Source: Bacillus cereus G9842 (GTDB lineage: Bacteria > Bacillota > Bacilli > Bacillales > Bacillaceae_G). From it: a stretch of DNA of 64,000 nt. The notes beneath the pieces were generated by a model. It was not told the DNA's origin. It saw nothing but the letters and a program-made list of their open reading frames with translations, and searched no databases. Shown piece after piece: positions 48,146 to 55,652 of this stretch; position 1 is the stretch's first letter; each line of letters begins with the position of its first letter. The stretch is taken from positions 147,001 through 211,000 of the forward strand of contig NC_011772.1 in assembly GCF_000021305.1 (NCBI RefSeq), in the 5' to 3' direction. Both the position numbers and the translations under genes were made by a program.

Positions 48146-48751
48146 ATGTATAAACCAATTACATTTTTGTTGAAATATATATTTAAAACAGCTGGAAAAG
48201 TAGAAGTACAAGGGAGAGAAAAGCTACCAGAAGGTGGACCGTATGTTGTTGCATGTACACATACAAGTTTTATGGATGTATTAATGTTAGCTACAGGGAT
48301 GTATCCAACTCAAATTCATTACATGGCCAAAAAAGAATTATTTGAAGGGAAATTCAAAAAATGGTTCTTTAAAAATGTAAATGCATTCCCTGTAGATCGT
48401 GCGAACCCAGGACCAAGTACACTTAAAATTCCATCACGTTTATTAAAAGAAGGAAAGGTAGTAGGGATTTTTCCGAGTGGAACGAGATCAGCGGAAGATG
48501 TTTCATTAAAAGCGGGTGCTGTGACAATTGCGATGCGTTCTAATGTTCCGTTAGTACCAGCAGCTTATGTTGGTCCATCAAGTGTAAAAGAATTAATAAA
48601 GGGGAAAAAGGCACAATTGATTTTTGGAGATCCAATTCAAATTGAGGCTGGAGAACAAATAGATCGAAAAACCGCTATGAAAATGATGACAGATCAATTA
48701 AATGAGAAGTTTGAGGAGTTAAAAGAAGCTTTGCAATCAAATCAAAAATAA
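48146..48751 (+). CDS. plsC: 1-acyl-sn-glycerol-3-phosphate acyltransferase
   Basis: 201-residue membrane-associated acyltransferase making phosphatidic acid. HX4D catalytic motif is HTSFMD; FPSGTRS forms the glycerol-phosphate-binding block; VPLVPAAYVG is the third conserved block. ATG behind TTTAGAAAGGAACGAAACAA. Sits between peptide modules 2 and 3 on the other strand. The genome probably has paralogues, so 'plsC' is a family name. Confidence 0.92.
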   Translation: MYKPITFLLKYIFKTAGKVEVQGREKLPEGGPYVVACTHTSFMDVLMLATGMYPTQIHYMAKKELFEGKFKKWFFKNVNAFPVDRANPGPSTLKIPSRLLKEGKVVGIFPSGTRSAEDVSLKAGAVTIAMRSNVPLVPAAYVGPSSVKELIKGKKAQLIFGDPIQIEAGEQIDRKTAMKMMTDQLNEKFEELKEALQSNQK

Positions 48752-48752
48752 G

Positions 48753-48785
48753 AAAAGACGACCGGGCATAGACGGTCGTCTTTTC
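48753..48785. terminator. Terminator of plsC and module 3 (duplicate of 47651)
   Basis: AAAAGACGACCG-ggcataga-CGGTCGTCTTTT, same as at 47651-47685. Confidence 0.92.
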
Positions 48786-48823
48786 TATTACTATTTATAA
48801 TAAAGGGGAAAGGGGACACAAAG

Positions 48824-48919
48824 TTATACAAGCGTAGCGGCGTAAATAAAAGCAGTAAGAAGAAGCGAGCCACTAGCTAGTCCTAAAAAATCTAATTTGT
48901 TAAAAGTGATGTTATTCAT
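48824..48919 (-). CDS. Peptide A, copy 3 (31 residues)
   Basis: Begins MNNITFNKLDFLGLASGSLL, ends TAFIYAATLV; differs from copy 2 at residue 4 only (Ser/Ile). Silent changes outnumber amino-acid changes between the copies, a sign of selection on the peptide. ATG behind AAGTAAGGAGAATGTATT. Confidence 0.8.
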   Translation of the reverse strand: MNNITFNKLDFLGLASGSLLLTAFIYAATLV

Positions 48920-48931
48920 AATACATTCTCC

Positions 48932-49033
48932 TTACTTGTTTAATGTAGAAGCAACAGCTTTTGCGTCGATAAGAGCGGAAAATACCATGCCCATTGTATT
49001 TAAGAAATTGTTTGTTTTCATTTTGTTCATCAT
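48932..49033 (-). CDS. Peptide B, copy 3 (33 residues)
   Basis: Begins MMNKMKTNNFLNTMGMVFSA, ends LIDAKAVASTLNK. Differs from copy 2 at a few residues (Leu/Phe, Phe/Ile, Ser/Ala). Weak ribosome site as in other copies. First gene after promoter site 3. Confidence 0.78.
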   Translation of the reverse strand: MMNKMKTNNFLNTMGMVFSALIDAKAVASTLNK

Positions 49034-49079
49034 ATTAATCCGCTCCTTTTCGAATAGTTGTTACCCTGTTTCTGACTCA

Positions 49080-49144
49080 ATTGTATGAAATGTTGCGGAA
49101 AGTCACTATCGAATTAGCTTACAGAAAAATTACACTTTTGTAAG
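49080..49144 (-). promoter_or_regulatory. 65-bp BceR-like promoter, site 3
   Basis: Minus strand: CTTACAAAAGTGTAAT (49129-49144), TGTAAG after 5 bp, CTAATTCGATAGT, 19 bp, TACAAT (49080-49085). Faces peptide module 3. Confidence 0.8.
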
Positions 49145-49224
49145 AGAAACGAATGAAGGTGTAATGATAAGAAGATTTGACATATGTTCATGAGATTCAT
49201 TAAGTTAAAGGTAGAGGTGAGTGT

Positions 49225-50202
49225 ATGGCTAATATTAAAGATATTGCAAAGATGGCGGGAGTTTCAGTTACGACTGTTTCGAGAGTGTTGAATGATCACC
49301 CATATGTAAGTGAAGAAAAAAGAAAAGCGGTTATAGAGATAGTTGAGAAATTGAATTACTCGCAAAACGCAAATGCTGTTCATTTATCAAAAGGAAAAAC
49401 GAATATTGTTGGTGTGATTTTACCGTATATTAATCATCCGTGTTTTGATGCGATGGTGAGCGGAATGATGGAGACTGCGTTAGCGCATAATTACAGGGTG
49501 CTACTTTGCCAAACGAATTATAATAAAAAAGAAGAAATGAAAAGTTTACATATGTTAAAAACAAAACAATTGGATGGTCTTATTATTTGTTCACGTGCAA
49601 ATGATTGGGAAACGATAGAACCGTATGCTTCTTACGGCGCAATAATTGCTTGTGAAGACAATGATATTTCAAACATCTCAAGTGTATATACGAATCATTC
49701 AGCGGCCTTTCAATTAGGAATGGATTATTTGATTGAGAAAGGTTATAAAAAAATTGGTTATTGTACGGGAAGAAAATTAGGGCCGAGTAGTCTAAAGCGT
49801 TTTGATGTTTATAAACAGCAATTGCAATCTATAGACGAAGATGTTAATGAAGAATGGATTTTTACAGAATGTTTTACACTAGAAGATGGTGTGAAAGTAG
49901 CTCATAAGTTAAAAGAGATGCAGGATCTTCCTGAAGCATTAATAGTAGCAGGTGATGAGGTTGCGATTGGTGTTATGACAGAGGTTGAAAAATTAGGCAT
50001 TCAAGTTCCTGAGGATTTAGCAATTATTGGCTTTGATAATCAACCTATCTCACAAGTGTTACAACTGACAACTATTGATCAAAATTTAAAGGAGATAGGG
50101 AAAACTGCTTTTGAAATGTTGCATAGAAAAGTGAATGACGAGAGTTCTGAACAAGAAAAGCTGGAAATTCCATACGAACTTGTGGAACGCTCTACAGTTT
50201 AA
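49225..50202 (+). CDS. LacI family transcriptional regulator
   Basis: 325-residue LacI/GalR regulator. N-terminal HTH MANIKDIAKMAGVSVTTVSR with hinge helix region, then a sugar-binding periplasmic-like domain (NIVGVILPYINHPCFDAMVSG; AIIGFDNQPISQVLQ). Effector unknown. ATG behind TAAAGGTAGAGGTGAGTGT. Two LacI-type palindromes lie just downstream in the promoter of the next gene, suggesting it regulates that gene. Confidence 0.93.
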   Translation: MANIKDIAKMAGVSVTTVSRVLNDHPYVSEEKRKAVIEIVEKLNYSQNANAVHLSKGKTNIVGVILPYINHPCFDAMVSGMMETALAHNYRVLLCQTNYNKKEEMKSLHMLKTKQLDGLIICSRANDWETIEPYASYGAIIACEDNDISNISSVYTNHSAAFQLGMDYLIEKGYKKIGYCTGRKLGPSSLKRFDVYKQQLQSIDEDVNEEWIFTECFTLEDGVKVAHKLKEMQDLPEALIVAGDEVAIGVMTEVEKLGIQVPEDLAIIGFDNQPISQVLQLTTIDQNLKEIGKTAFEMLHRKVNDESSEQEKLEIPYELVERSTV

Positions 50203-50206
50203 TTTT

Positions 50207-50247
50207 AATCCGTTATGTGTATAATCGCATAACGGATTATTTTTTTT
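50207..50247 (+). terminator. Terminator of LacI gene
   Basis: AATCCGTTATG-loop-CATAACGGATT followed by ATTTTTTTT. Confidence 0.92.
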
Positions 50248-50256
50248 GAAATATCT

Positions 50257-50303
50257 TTGACAGGAAACGCGTTTCATACTTTATAAAGGAGTTAAACCGG
50301 TTT
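50257..50303 (+). promoter_or_regulatory. Promoter with two LacI-type operators
   Basis: TTGACA (50257-50262), 17 bp, TTTATA (50280-50285). The spacer holds the perfect palindrome GAAACGCGTTTC (50264-50275). A second, AAACCGGTTT (50294-50303), sits near the start point. Both have the central CG of LacI-family operators. Confidence 0.75.
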
Positions 50304-50364
50304 GTAATAATCCATGGATTCTTTTCAAGTGTTAATGCAATGAATAGAATTTGGAGGAATATGC

Positions 50365-50694
50365 ATGAATGAACTTTTATCGAGTATGAAAAAGTATGTA
50401 GATGATGATGAAAAGATTCTGGCTTTTGTGGTAGGGATATTTGAGAAGGATAATTTTATATTATCGTATCAACATGGGGTTTTTGTTGCCACTACTAGAC
50501 GTCTCCTTTTTTACGGGAAATTTCCGTACTATTCTTCAACATTTAAAGAGTATTCATATTTGCATATAGATAGCATAGATTTTCATCCGTATTTTGAATT
50601 TACTTGTAATCATGAAACCATTCGCGCTAAGTATATTCAGAAAGGGAATGTGGAGCAATTTGTCCGTGCAGTTAAAGTAAATATGAATAATTAA
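50365..50694 (+). CDS. Bacterial PH-like (YokE-type) domain protein
   Basis: 109 residues resembling the YokE-like pleckstrin-homology fold: DDEKILAFVVGIFE, VFVATTRRLLFYGKF, then IDSIDFHPYFEFTC and a C-terminal helix. Soluble. ATG behind TTTGGAGGAATATGC. Promoter upstream has two LacI-type operators. Function unknown. Confidence 0.75.
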   Translation: MNELLSSMKKYVDDDEKILAFVVGIFEKDNFILSYQHGVFVATTRRLLFYGKFPYYSSTFKEYSYLHIDSIDFHPYFEFTCNHETIRAKYIQKGNVEQFVRAVKVNMNN

Positions 50695-50812
50695 TCACCC
50701 CTATGTTTAAACATAATATTTCAATTTTTAACAGGGAAAAAGCGGAATAAAAACCACTTCTAAACCTCTAGGAGATAGTGATACAATGTCAAATGGGGGG
50801 AGGGTATGAACT

Positions 50813-51649
50813 ATGGTTAATCAACGTATAAAGGAAATAACACTAATTACAATTGGTTCATTATTATTCGCAATTGGTATTAATTACTTTGCAATTCCAA
50901 ACCGTTTATCGGAAGGTGGAATTATTGGTTTAACGGTTGTTACGTACTACTTATTTGATTGGTCACCAGGAATTGTGAACTTTGCTATAAATGCAATTTT
51001 ACTAGCTGTTGGTTATAAATTTTTTGATAAGAAAACAATGATTTATACAATTTTAGGGATTGTAGAAACATCTTTGTTTTTATACGTTACAGAACATATT
51101 GAGTATCATGTAAATAGTGATACATTATTAGCAGCTTTATTTGCTGGTTTATTTGTGGGTATTGGATTAGGCTGTATGTTCAAAGCCGGAGGTACATCGG
51201 GAGGATCAGCAATCTTAGCTCAGTTAGCAAATCAATATTTAGGTTGGAGCGTAGGTAAAGGCGTACTAATTATTGATATTGTTGTAATTGCTGGTTCTGT
51301 ATTTATAATAGGGCAAGAAAAGGCAATGTATACACTTGTAGCTGTGTTCATCGGAGCGAAGGTGATTGATTTCATTGTAGAAGGAATGGATACAAAAACG
51401 GCTGTTACGATTATTTCGAATCAACCAGATTTAATTCGTGAGGCTATTACGAAAAATATGACACGCGGTGTTACTGTATTAGAAGGGCGCGGCGGATATA
51501 CTGGTAAAAATAAAGAAGTTTTATATGTTGTTATTAATAAACAAGAGCTTGTTAAGTTAAAACAAGTTATTAGCCGGGTAGATGAAGATGCTTTCGTTGT
51601 TATACATGATGTACGTGATGTACTTGGCGGTGGCTTTAAAGCAAGCTAA
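50813..51649 (+). CDS. YitT family membrane protein (DUF161/DUF2179)
   Basis: 278-residue protein with five to six N-terminal helices (GSLLFAIGINYFAIPNRLSE; FKAGGTSGGSAILAQL) and a C-terminal DUF2179 domain (GVTVLEGRGGYTGKNKEVLY). Transport or sensing role unknown. ATG at 50813 after GGGGGGAGGGTATGAACT. Confidence 0.88.
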   Translation: MVNQRIKEITLITIGSLLFAIGINYFAIPNRLSEGGIIGLTVVTYYLFDWSPGIVNFAINAILLAVGYKFFDKKTMIYTILGIVETSLFLYVTEHIEYHVNSDTLLAALFAGLFVGIGLGCMFKAGGTSGGSAILAQLANQYLGWSVGKGVLIIDIVVIAGSVFIIGQEKAMYTLVAVFIGAKVIDFIVEGMDTKTAVTIISNQPDLIREAITKNMTRGVTVLEGRGGYTGKNKEVLYVVINKQELVKLKQVISRVDEDAFVVIHDVRDVLGGGFKAS

Positions 51650-51682
51650 AAGGTGAACGAGTAAATTCGTTCACCTTTTTTA
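51648..51682 (+). terminator. Terminator of YitT-type gene
   Basis: AAAAGGTGAACG-loop-CGTTCACCTTTTTT. Confidence 0.92.
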
Positions 51683-51685
51683 ATT

Positions 51686-51750
51686 CTTACAAAAATGTAA
51701 GTGTAATGTAATGAGATTCAATAGTAGATTTTATTCCCCCTTTTTAAAAT
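51686..51750 (+). promoter_or_regulatory. 65-bp BceR-like promoter, site 4 (yxeA-like gene)
   Basis: CTTACAAAAATGTAAG (51686-51701), TGTAAT after 5 bp, GAGATTCAATAGT, 19 bp, TAAAAT (51745-51750). Faces the YxeA-family gene at 51788. The ATTCGATAGT block has one change (G to A). Confidence 0.8.
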
Positions 51751-51787
51751 GGATGTATATATATCCTGCAGAGGAGGAATGTTTATT

Positions 51788-52144
51788 ATGAAGAAAAAAA
51801 TGATCACTACTATAATAGCGATGATAGTAATAGTAGTAATGTTACTGCCTACGAAACTTGGACCGGTTATCGATAAATATAATCCATTTTATAAGACGAA
51901 AGAATACTATACGGTTGTGAATACAATTGGTCAGCATATTGGTGATGAGTGGTATGAATATGAATTTATTGCATTCGATGAACGTGGTAGAGAGCAGAAA
52001 ATAAAGAAAACGGTTAAGCATATGTTAAAGAGAGATGAAGCATTAAAGGTTTTTGCAAAAGGACGTTACGGTGAATCGATTGAAGAGATTGAGGTTGCAA
52101 ATATTCCTATAAATGCGAAGAGCAAACTTTTAACGATGAGATAG
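51788..52144 (+). CDS. YxeA family protein (DUF1093)
   Basis: 118-residue secreted or membrane-anchored protein. N-terminal hydrophobic segment (MITTIIAMIVIVVMLL), then the small beta-rich YxeA domain (YYTVVNTIGQHIGDEWYEYE; AFDERGREQKIKKTV; RDEALKVFAKGRYG). In B. subtilis yxeA belongs to the yxdJK regulon controlled by a BceR-like response regulator, which fits the promoter here. ATG at 51788, 10 bp after AGGAGG; closer ATG at 51779 is too near. Confidence 0.82.
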   Translation: MKKKMITTIIAMIVIVVMLLPTKLGPVIDKYNPFYKTKEYYTVVNTIGQHIGDEWYEYEFIAFDERGREQKIKKTVKHMLKRDEALKVFAKGRYGESIEEIEVANIPINAKSKLLTMR

Positions 52145-52212
52145 TAAAATATACCCCCAGCTATTTTTTGTCGAAAATAAAAATACTGGGTAAGGGTATT
52201 TTTGAGATTAAC

Positions 52213-52250
52213 AAAAAAGCCTTAGTACATATAGACTAAGGCTTTTTTAT
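52213..52250. terminator. Terminator of yxeA-like gene
   Basis: AAAAAAGCCTTAGT-loop-ACTAAGGCTTTTTT. Bidirectional, as next to each peptide module. Confidence 0.9.
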
Positions 52251-52269
52251 TATATAAAGGGGAAGGGGG

Positions 52270-52345
52270 TACATTGTAGTAGCATAGGTGAAAGGTATAA
52301 GAAGAGTAGCTACTAGCAATGTAATTTGGTTATGTGAGTGTTCTT
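52270..52345 (-). pseudogene. Decayed peptide module (copy 4)
   Basis: Minus-strand sequence GCTACTCTTCTTATACC and neighbours align with the peptide A end (GGCTCTCTTCTTCTTACTGC), with stops and a frameshift. The AAAGGGGAAGGGGG stretch and terminator after it, and the promoter before it, are kept as in other modules. Peptide B is gone. Confidence 0.6.
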
Positions 52346-52370
52346 CTTATTTGGCTTACTTTCTAACGTT

Positions 52371-52435
52371 ATTGTACGAAATATAAGTAAGGGGAACTAT
52401 CGAATTACATTACACATAACTTACAAACATGTAAG
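52371..52435 (-). promoter_or_regulatory. 65-bp BceR-like promoter, site 5 left
   Basis: Minus strand: CTTACATGTTTGTAAG (52420-52435), TGTAAT after 5 bp, GTAATTCGATAGT, 19 bp, TACAAT (52371-52376). Faces the decayed copy 4 module. Shares its main box with site 5 right. Confidence 0.78.
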
Positions 52436-52484
52436 CCTTCTGTAATGTAATTCGATAGTTAAAAGATAGTAATTTTCATATAGT
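52420..52484 (+). promoter_or_regulatory. 65-bp BceR-like promoter, site 5 right
   Basis: CTTACAAACATGTAAG (52420-52435), TGTAAT after 5 bp, GTAATTCGATAGT, 19 bp, TATAGT (52479-52484). With the left site it forms a 66-bp palindrome (52395-52460) with 14-bp outer arms AACTATCGAATTAC. It faces a short stretch without a clear gene. Confidence 0.78.
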
Positions 52485-52490
52485 ATAACT

Positions 52491-52587
52491 AGAAAGTCTC
52501 AATGTATTACTTTCTGTTTGTAATGAAGAATGAAAAACCAACTAATTTTTAATAATCCTCATCTGAATAAAGATGGGGATCTTTTTT
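52491..52587 (+). ncRNA. Putative short transcript, possible small RNA
   Basis: From the predicted start at about 52491 to the terminator at 52587 lie about 97 nt with no ORF bearing a ribosome site; the best is a 16-codon frame at 52502 with none. Either a small RNA or a peptide gene lost. Inference only. Confidence 0.35.
52555..52587 (+). terminator. Terminator after site 5 right
   Basis: ATCCTCATCT-gaataa-AGATGGGGATC followed by TTTTTT; one mismatch-type G-U pair. Confidence 0.78.
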
Positions 52588-52593
52588 AAAACC

Positions 52594-52658
52594 TTACAAC
52601 ATTGTAAGGTTTACGTAAGTTAATTCGATAGTAAATTTGTCATATTTTTTGCATAATA
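52594..52658 (+). promoter_or_regulatory. 65-bp BceR-like promoter, site 6
   Basis: CTTACAACATTGTAAG (52594-52609), CGTAAG after 5 bp, TTAATTCGATAGT, 19 bp, CATAAT (52653-52658). Faces the 37-residue peptide gene at 52710. Confidence 0.8.
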
Positions 52659-52709
52659 GATACAGATAGAAAAATAATTAGGGATCTAGTAAGAAGGGAG
52701 AAAAATGGG

Positions 52710-52823
52710 ATGCGTAAAGAAGAAGTAGTGAAGTTACCAATTAAAGATTTCTGTAGCTACTTTACTGTTGCCGTAGTGTGTATTGGATTATTTGATATCA
52801 TAACAAACTTAATTGTTAAATAA
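52710..52823 (+). CDS. 37-residue membrane peptide
   Basis: Polar, charged start (MRKEEVVKLPIKDF), then one helix (YFTVAVVCIGLFDIITNLIV). One cysteine in the helix and one before it. ATG behind AAGAAGGGAGAAAAATGGG. 45 bp after the predicted start from site 6; a perfect terminator follows 13 bp after the stop. Convincing as a separate transcription unit; function unknown. Confidence 0.72.
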   Translation: MRKEEVVKLPIKDFCSYFTVAVVCIGLFDIITNLIVK

Positions 52824-52836
52824 TATAGATGCTAAA

Positions 52837-52868
52837 ACAAGAAAGGAAGTCCTTTCTTGTTTTTTTTA
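52837..52868 (+). terminator. Terminator of 37-residue peptide gene
   Basis: ACAAGAAAGGA-ag-TCCTTTCTTGT followed by TTTTTTT. The two-base gap means the real loop opens the inner pairs. Confidence 0.9.
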
Positions 52869-52881
52869 TGGGGGCATAAAG

Positions 52882-53646
52882 ATGAAATGGATTGATAGTC
52901 ATATACATGTTGATCAATATAAGGATGAAGAGAAGAGCAGATTACTAAAAGAGGTGGAAAATAGTAATGAAATAAAGGGGCTTATTGCAGTATCTATAAA
53001 TTATCACTCTTGTAAGGAAACGTTATCTTTAGCGAAGAAGTATCCTTTTATATATCCAGCGATAGGGTTTCATCCAGAGCAACAGATTCATAAAGAGGAG
53101 TGTGAACAGATTTATCAACTTATTGAACAGAACGCAGAGGGAATTGTTGCGATTGGTGAAGTAGGTTTGCCCTATTATTTGAGAAAAGAAGATGAAAGGA
53201 TTGCTGCAGATCCATACATAGCTGTATTGAAAAAATTTATAGAACTAGCTAGTAAGTATAATTTGCCGATTGTATTACACGTAGTTTATGAAGATGCTGA
53301 CATTGTATGTGATTTGCTAGAGAAATATAAAGTTTCACGTGCACACTTCCATTGGTTTAAAGGAAGCGATGAAACAATGAAACGGATGATGAGAAATGGT
53401 TATTATATTTCGATTACACCGGATGTTTTACATAAGGAGAAGATTAGAAAAATCGTTTCGTATTATCCGCTTGAATATATGATGGTAGAAACAGATGGAC
53501 CGTGGGAATTTCAAGAGGGTGTTATAACGCATCCAAGAATGATTCGAGAGGTATTAAAGGAAATTAGTTCTATAAAAAACATATCCATCGATAAGGTCGC
53601 AGAAACAATATATGAAAATACAAGTCGATTTTATTTGAAAGGATAG
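52882..53646 (+). CDS. TatD family metal-dependent hydrolase
   Basis: 254-residue TatD/TIM-barrel hydrolase. Metal-binding motifs: SHIHVDQ near the start, GEVGLPYYL (E), VLHVVYEDAD (H), AHFHWFKGSD (H) and ETDGPWEF (D). TatD proteins are DNases or deacylases; the substrate is not known here. ATG at 52882 behind ATGGGGGCATAAAG; the extension upstream runs into the preceding terminator. Confidence 0.87.
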   Translation: MKWIDSHIHVDQYKDEEKSRLLKEVENSNEIKGLIAVSINYHSCKETLSLAKKYPFIYPAIGFHPEQQIHKEECEQIYQLIEQNAEGIVAIGEVGLPYYLRKEDERIAADPYIAVLKKFIELASKYNLPIVLHVVYEDADIVCDLLEKYKVSRAHFHWFKGSDETMKRMMRNGYYISITPDVLHKEKIRKIVSYYPLEYMMVETDGPWEFQEGVITHPRMIREVLKEISSIKNISIDKVAETIYENTSRFYLKG

Positions 53647-53726
53647 GAGAATTATAGTTTTAATCATGTAACGGAAAAAGTAAAAGTTGAATTTATTTAA
53701 TAAAATGCCACGGTTTGATATAGGAC

Positions 53727-53760
53727 AAAAAACCACCAAGCGTTCCGCTCGGTGGTTTTG
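53727..53760 (-). terminator. Terminator of DUF2334 gene
   Basis: Minus strand AAAACCACCgAGCGgaaCGCTtGGTGGTTTTTT, just after the stop. Confidence 0.9.
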
Positions 53761-53762
53761 TA

Positions 53763-55412
53763 TTAGGATTCTAATTTTTTCGCGCGTTTTAATAATAAAA
53801 GAAAGACAATAATAACGAATCCTAGTATAAGGAAGAAGCCATATTGCTTTATATAATCAATTATGTCATTTGCACTTGTTGGTTTTTTAACGTGAATGCC
53901 TTCTTTATTCGTAGTAATATGAATATCTTTCATTTTTACTTCATTCTTTTCCTTTTGTAAATCAATCCATTCTATATTTGGAATACTTTCTAGATCCTTT
54001 AACACTTCTTTTAATGGTTTCACACCTAAGTAAGGATGATAGAATGCTCCAATAATCCCATCGGATAATTTAGCAACAGATAAAGCATTTTCTTTCATTT
54101 TAGCAATAGCTTGTGGCTTATCTTCTTCAATAAAACCGACTGTTTCAGGCATTAATTTCATTCCATGTAGAAATGATGGTGTACTTCTATATGCTGGAGA
54201 GTGCATGGATTTCCAAGTTGTATCACTTAACTGTAGTTGTCCTACATAAGTTGAAAAGTATCTTGATAATATTTCATACCCTTTTTGAGACATTGTGTAA
54301 TGAGGTGCTTCAAAGGCGGCAGGATATAGTTTAGCATCTACAAGTTCTTGAATCCCCTTTTCGATATGATCTGTCGTATATTTTTCCTCAAACTCTTCCC
54401 CTTTTTTTACATATTGGTTATATGACTCTATATTTGGAAATTCATCTTTTGTCTTCGGTTTTTCATGTTTCGGTTGGCGAATTGGTTGATCCGTCTTTAC
54501 GTCCCAAAATTCAAAACCTTCCCCAGTTTCACTATCATAAAATTGATGAGTGTAACCATGCATAATAATCGCTGCGCCATCATCTTGCATAGAGCGTAAA
54601 AGATCGACTAGTTCGGGTTTATCTTTTAAATGTAGTGTTTTACCTGTATCTGGATCTGTATATACAGGAATAACAGTGATCATGTAAGGAATCTTCTTCT
54701 CTTTTAGTAATTCAGCAATTTCTTTCAATTGATTTATATCTGCTGCTGGGTGAACATCCTCAAGACGTAAATAAGCTAATTTTTTATTTGTTTCGGGTTT
54801 TTGCTGAAAATAAGAAAATAGGCTTTCGCCAATATAATAAGATATCCAATCAAAGAGGTTAGAAGTTGCTACATAATAAGAATTATTTTGCTGTACAATT
54901 AATGGATAAGTATTATTTCCTCTTAAAGCATGGGCGAGAATTGTTCCATTTGTGTCAAGTTGTTTAATTGTTCTTTCTTCTTCTAATATATTCTTTAGTT
55001 TACGTGTTGGATATTCAATTGTATCAGAGTTTATATCTTCATTTTTAAGTGTGATAAATGAAAAACGATTAGATAACTGTTCTATATTTTGACCTAAAAC
55101 TAGTAATGGTCCTGGGAATCCTTCTAGAAATTTCTTTGCTTCAGTAGAAAGTTCTTCTTGTTTTTCACTCATGTAAATAACATGTGTATACGAAGATTTA
55201 TCAGTTATTTCAGCTAACTGTTTTATGTTTTTAATTGTTATATTATTAGTGAAATGTCCTACTTGTGTATTAAGTATTTGGATATCACTTGTAATTTGAT
55301 CATCGTTTGAACTGTATAAAATAAGGGTTTTTGGTTGTTCGGTTTTTTGTGCGGAAATAGGGACAGGAATTAATAGTAGTAAACTAAATAAGAGTAACAG
55401 CCATTTTTTCAT
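53763..55412 (-). CDS. DUF2334 polysaccharide-deacetylase-like membrane protein
   Basis: 549 residues. Signal peptide (LLLLFSLLLLIPVPISAQ), an N-terminal domain, a DUF2334 domain in the NodB deacetylase superfamily (LRLEDVHPAADINQLKEIAE; MHGYTHQFYD; FEAPHYTMSQKGYEILS; FYHPYLGVKPL) and a C-terminal membrane helix (FFLILGFVIIVFLLLL) with a basic end. Metal-binding D and H residues of the fold are visible. Probably acts on a cell-surface polysaccharide. ATG behind TAGGAGAATAATAAT. Confidence 0.87.
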   Translation of the reverse strand: MKKWLLLLFSLLLLIPVPISAQKTEQPKTLILYSSNDDQITSDIQILNTQVGHFTNNITIKNIKQLAEITDKSSYTHVIYMSEKQEELSTEAKKFLEGFPGPLLVLGQNIEQLSNRFSFITLKNEDINSDTIEYPTRKLKNILEEERTIKQLDTNGTILAHALRGNNTYPLIVQQNNSYYVATSNLFDWISYYIGESLFSYFQQKPETNKKLAYLRLEDVHPAADINQLKEIAELLKEKKIPYMITVIPVYTDPDTGKTLHLKDKPELVDLLRSMQDDGAAIIMHGYTHQFYDSETGEGFEFWDVKTDQPIRQPKHEKPKTKDEFPNIESYNQYVKKGEEFEEKYTTDHIEKGIQELVDAKLYPAAFEAPHYTMSQKGYEILSRYFSTYVGQLQLSDTTWKSMHSPAYRSTPSFLHGMKLMPETVGFIEEDKPQAIAKMKENALSVAKLSDGIIGAFYHPYLGVKPLKEVLKDLESIPNIEWIDLQKEKNEVKMKDIHITTNKEGIHVKKPTSANDIIDYIKQYGFFLILGFVIIVFLLLLKRAKKLES

Positions 55413-55652
55413 ATTATTATTCTCCTAGTTTATATTTAGAATTCAATTTACAATTATATACAATAAATGCGTTATAGTCTATGAAAGTTACATTTTTGCA
55501 CGTATTTACCAGCTGTTTTTTCACAAAATCGGTCTAAAGCATGATGATAATACGTATAGTTATTTGCTATGATAAAAGAGTAGTAGAATGTAGGTAATTG
55601 TAAAGGGAAGGCTGAAAGGGGACAAATTTCAGCGGAGAAAGAGGTAGAGGTA

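Larger units (their letters stand above)
47651..49144. repeat. Duplicated module: 47651-48033 and 48753-49144
   Basis: Both segments hold, in order, the same terminator hairpin, an AAAGGGGAAAGGGGACACAA stretch, peptide A, peptide B, and the 65-bp promoter. Bases agree over most of the length. The plsC-like gene lies between. A segment of the same design but more diverged lies at 44955-45498. Confidence 0.85.

Noticed and set aside
52262..52345. Intact fourth peptide A gene
   Set aside because: The aligned region contains stops and a frameshift, so it is called decayed.
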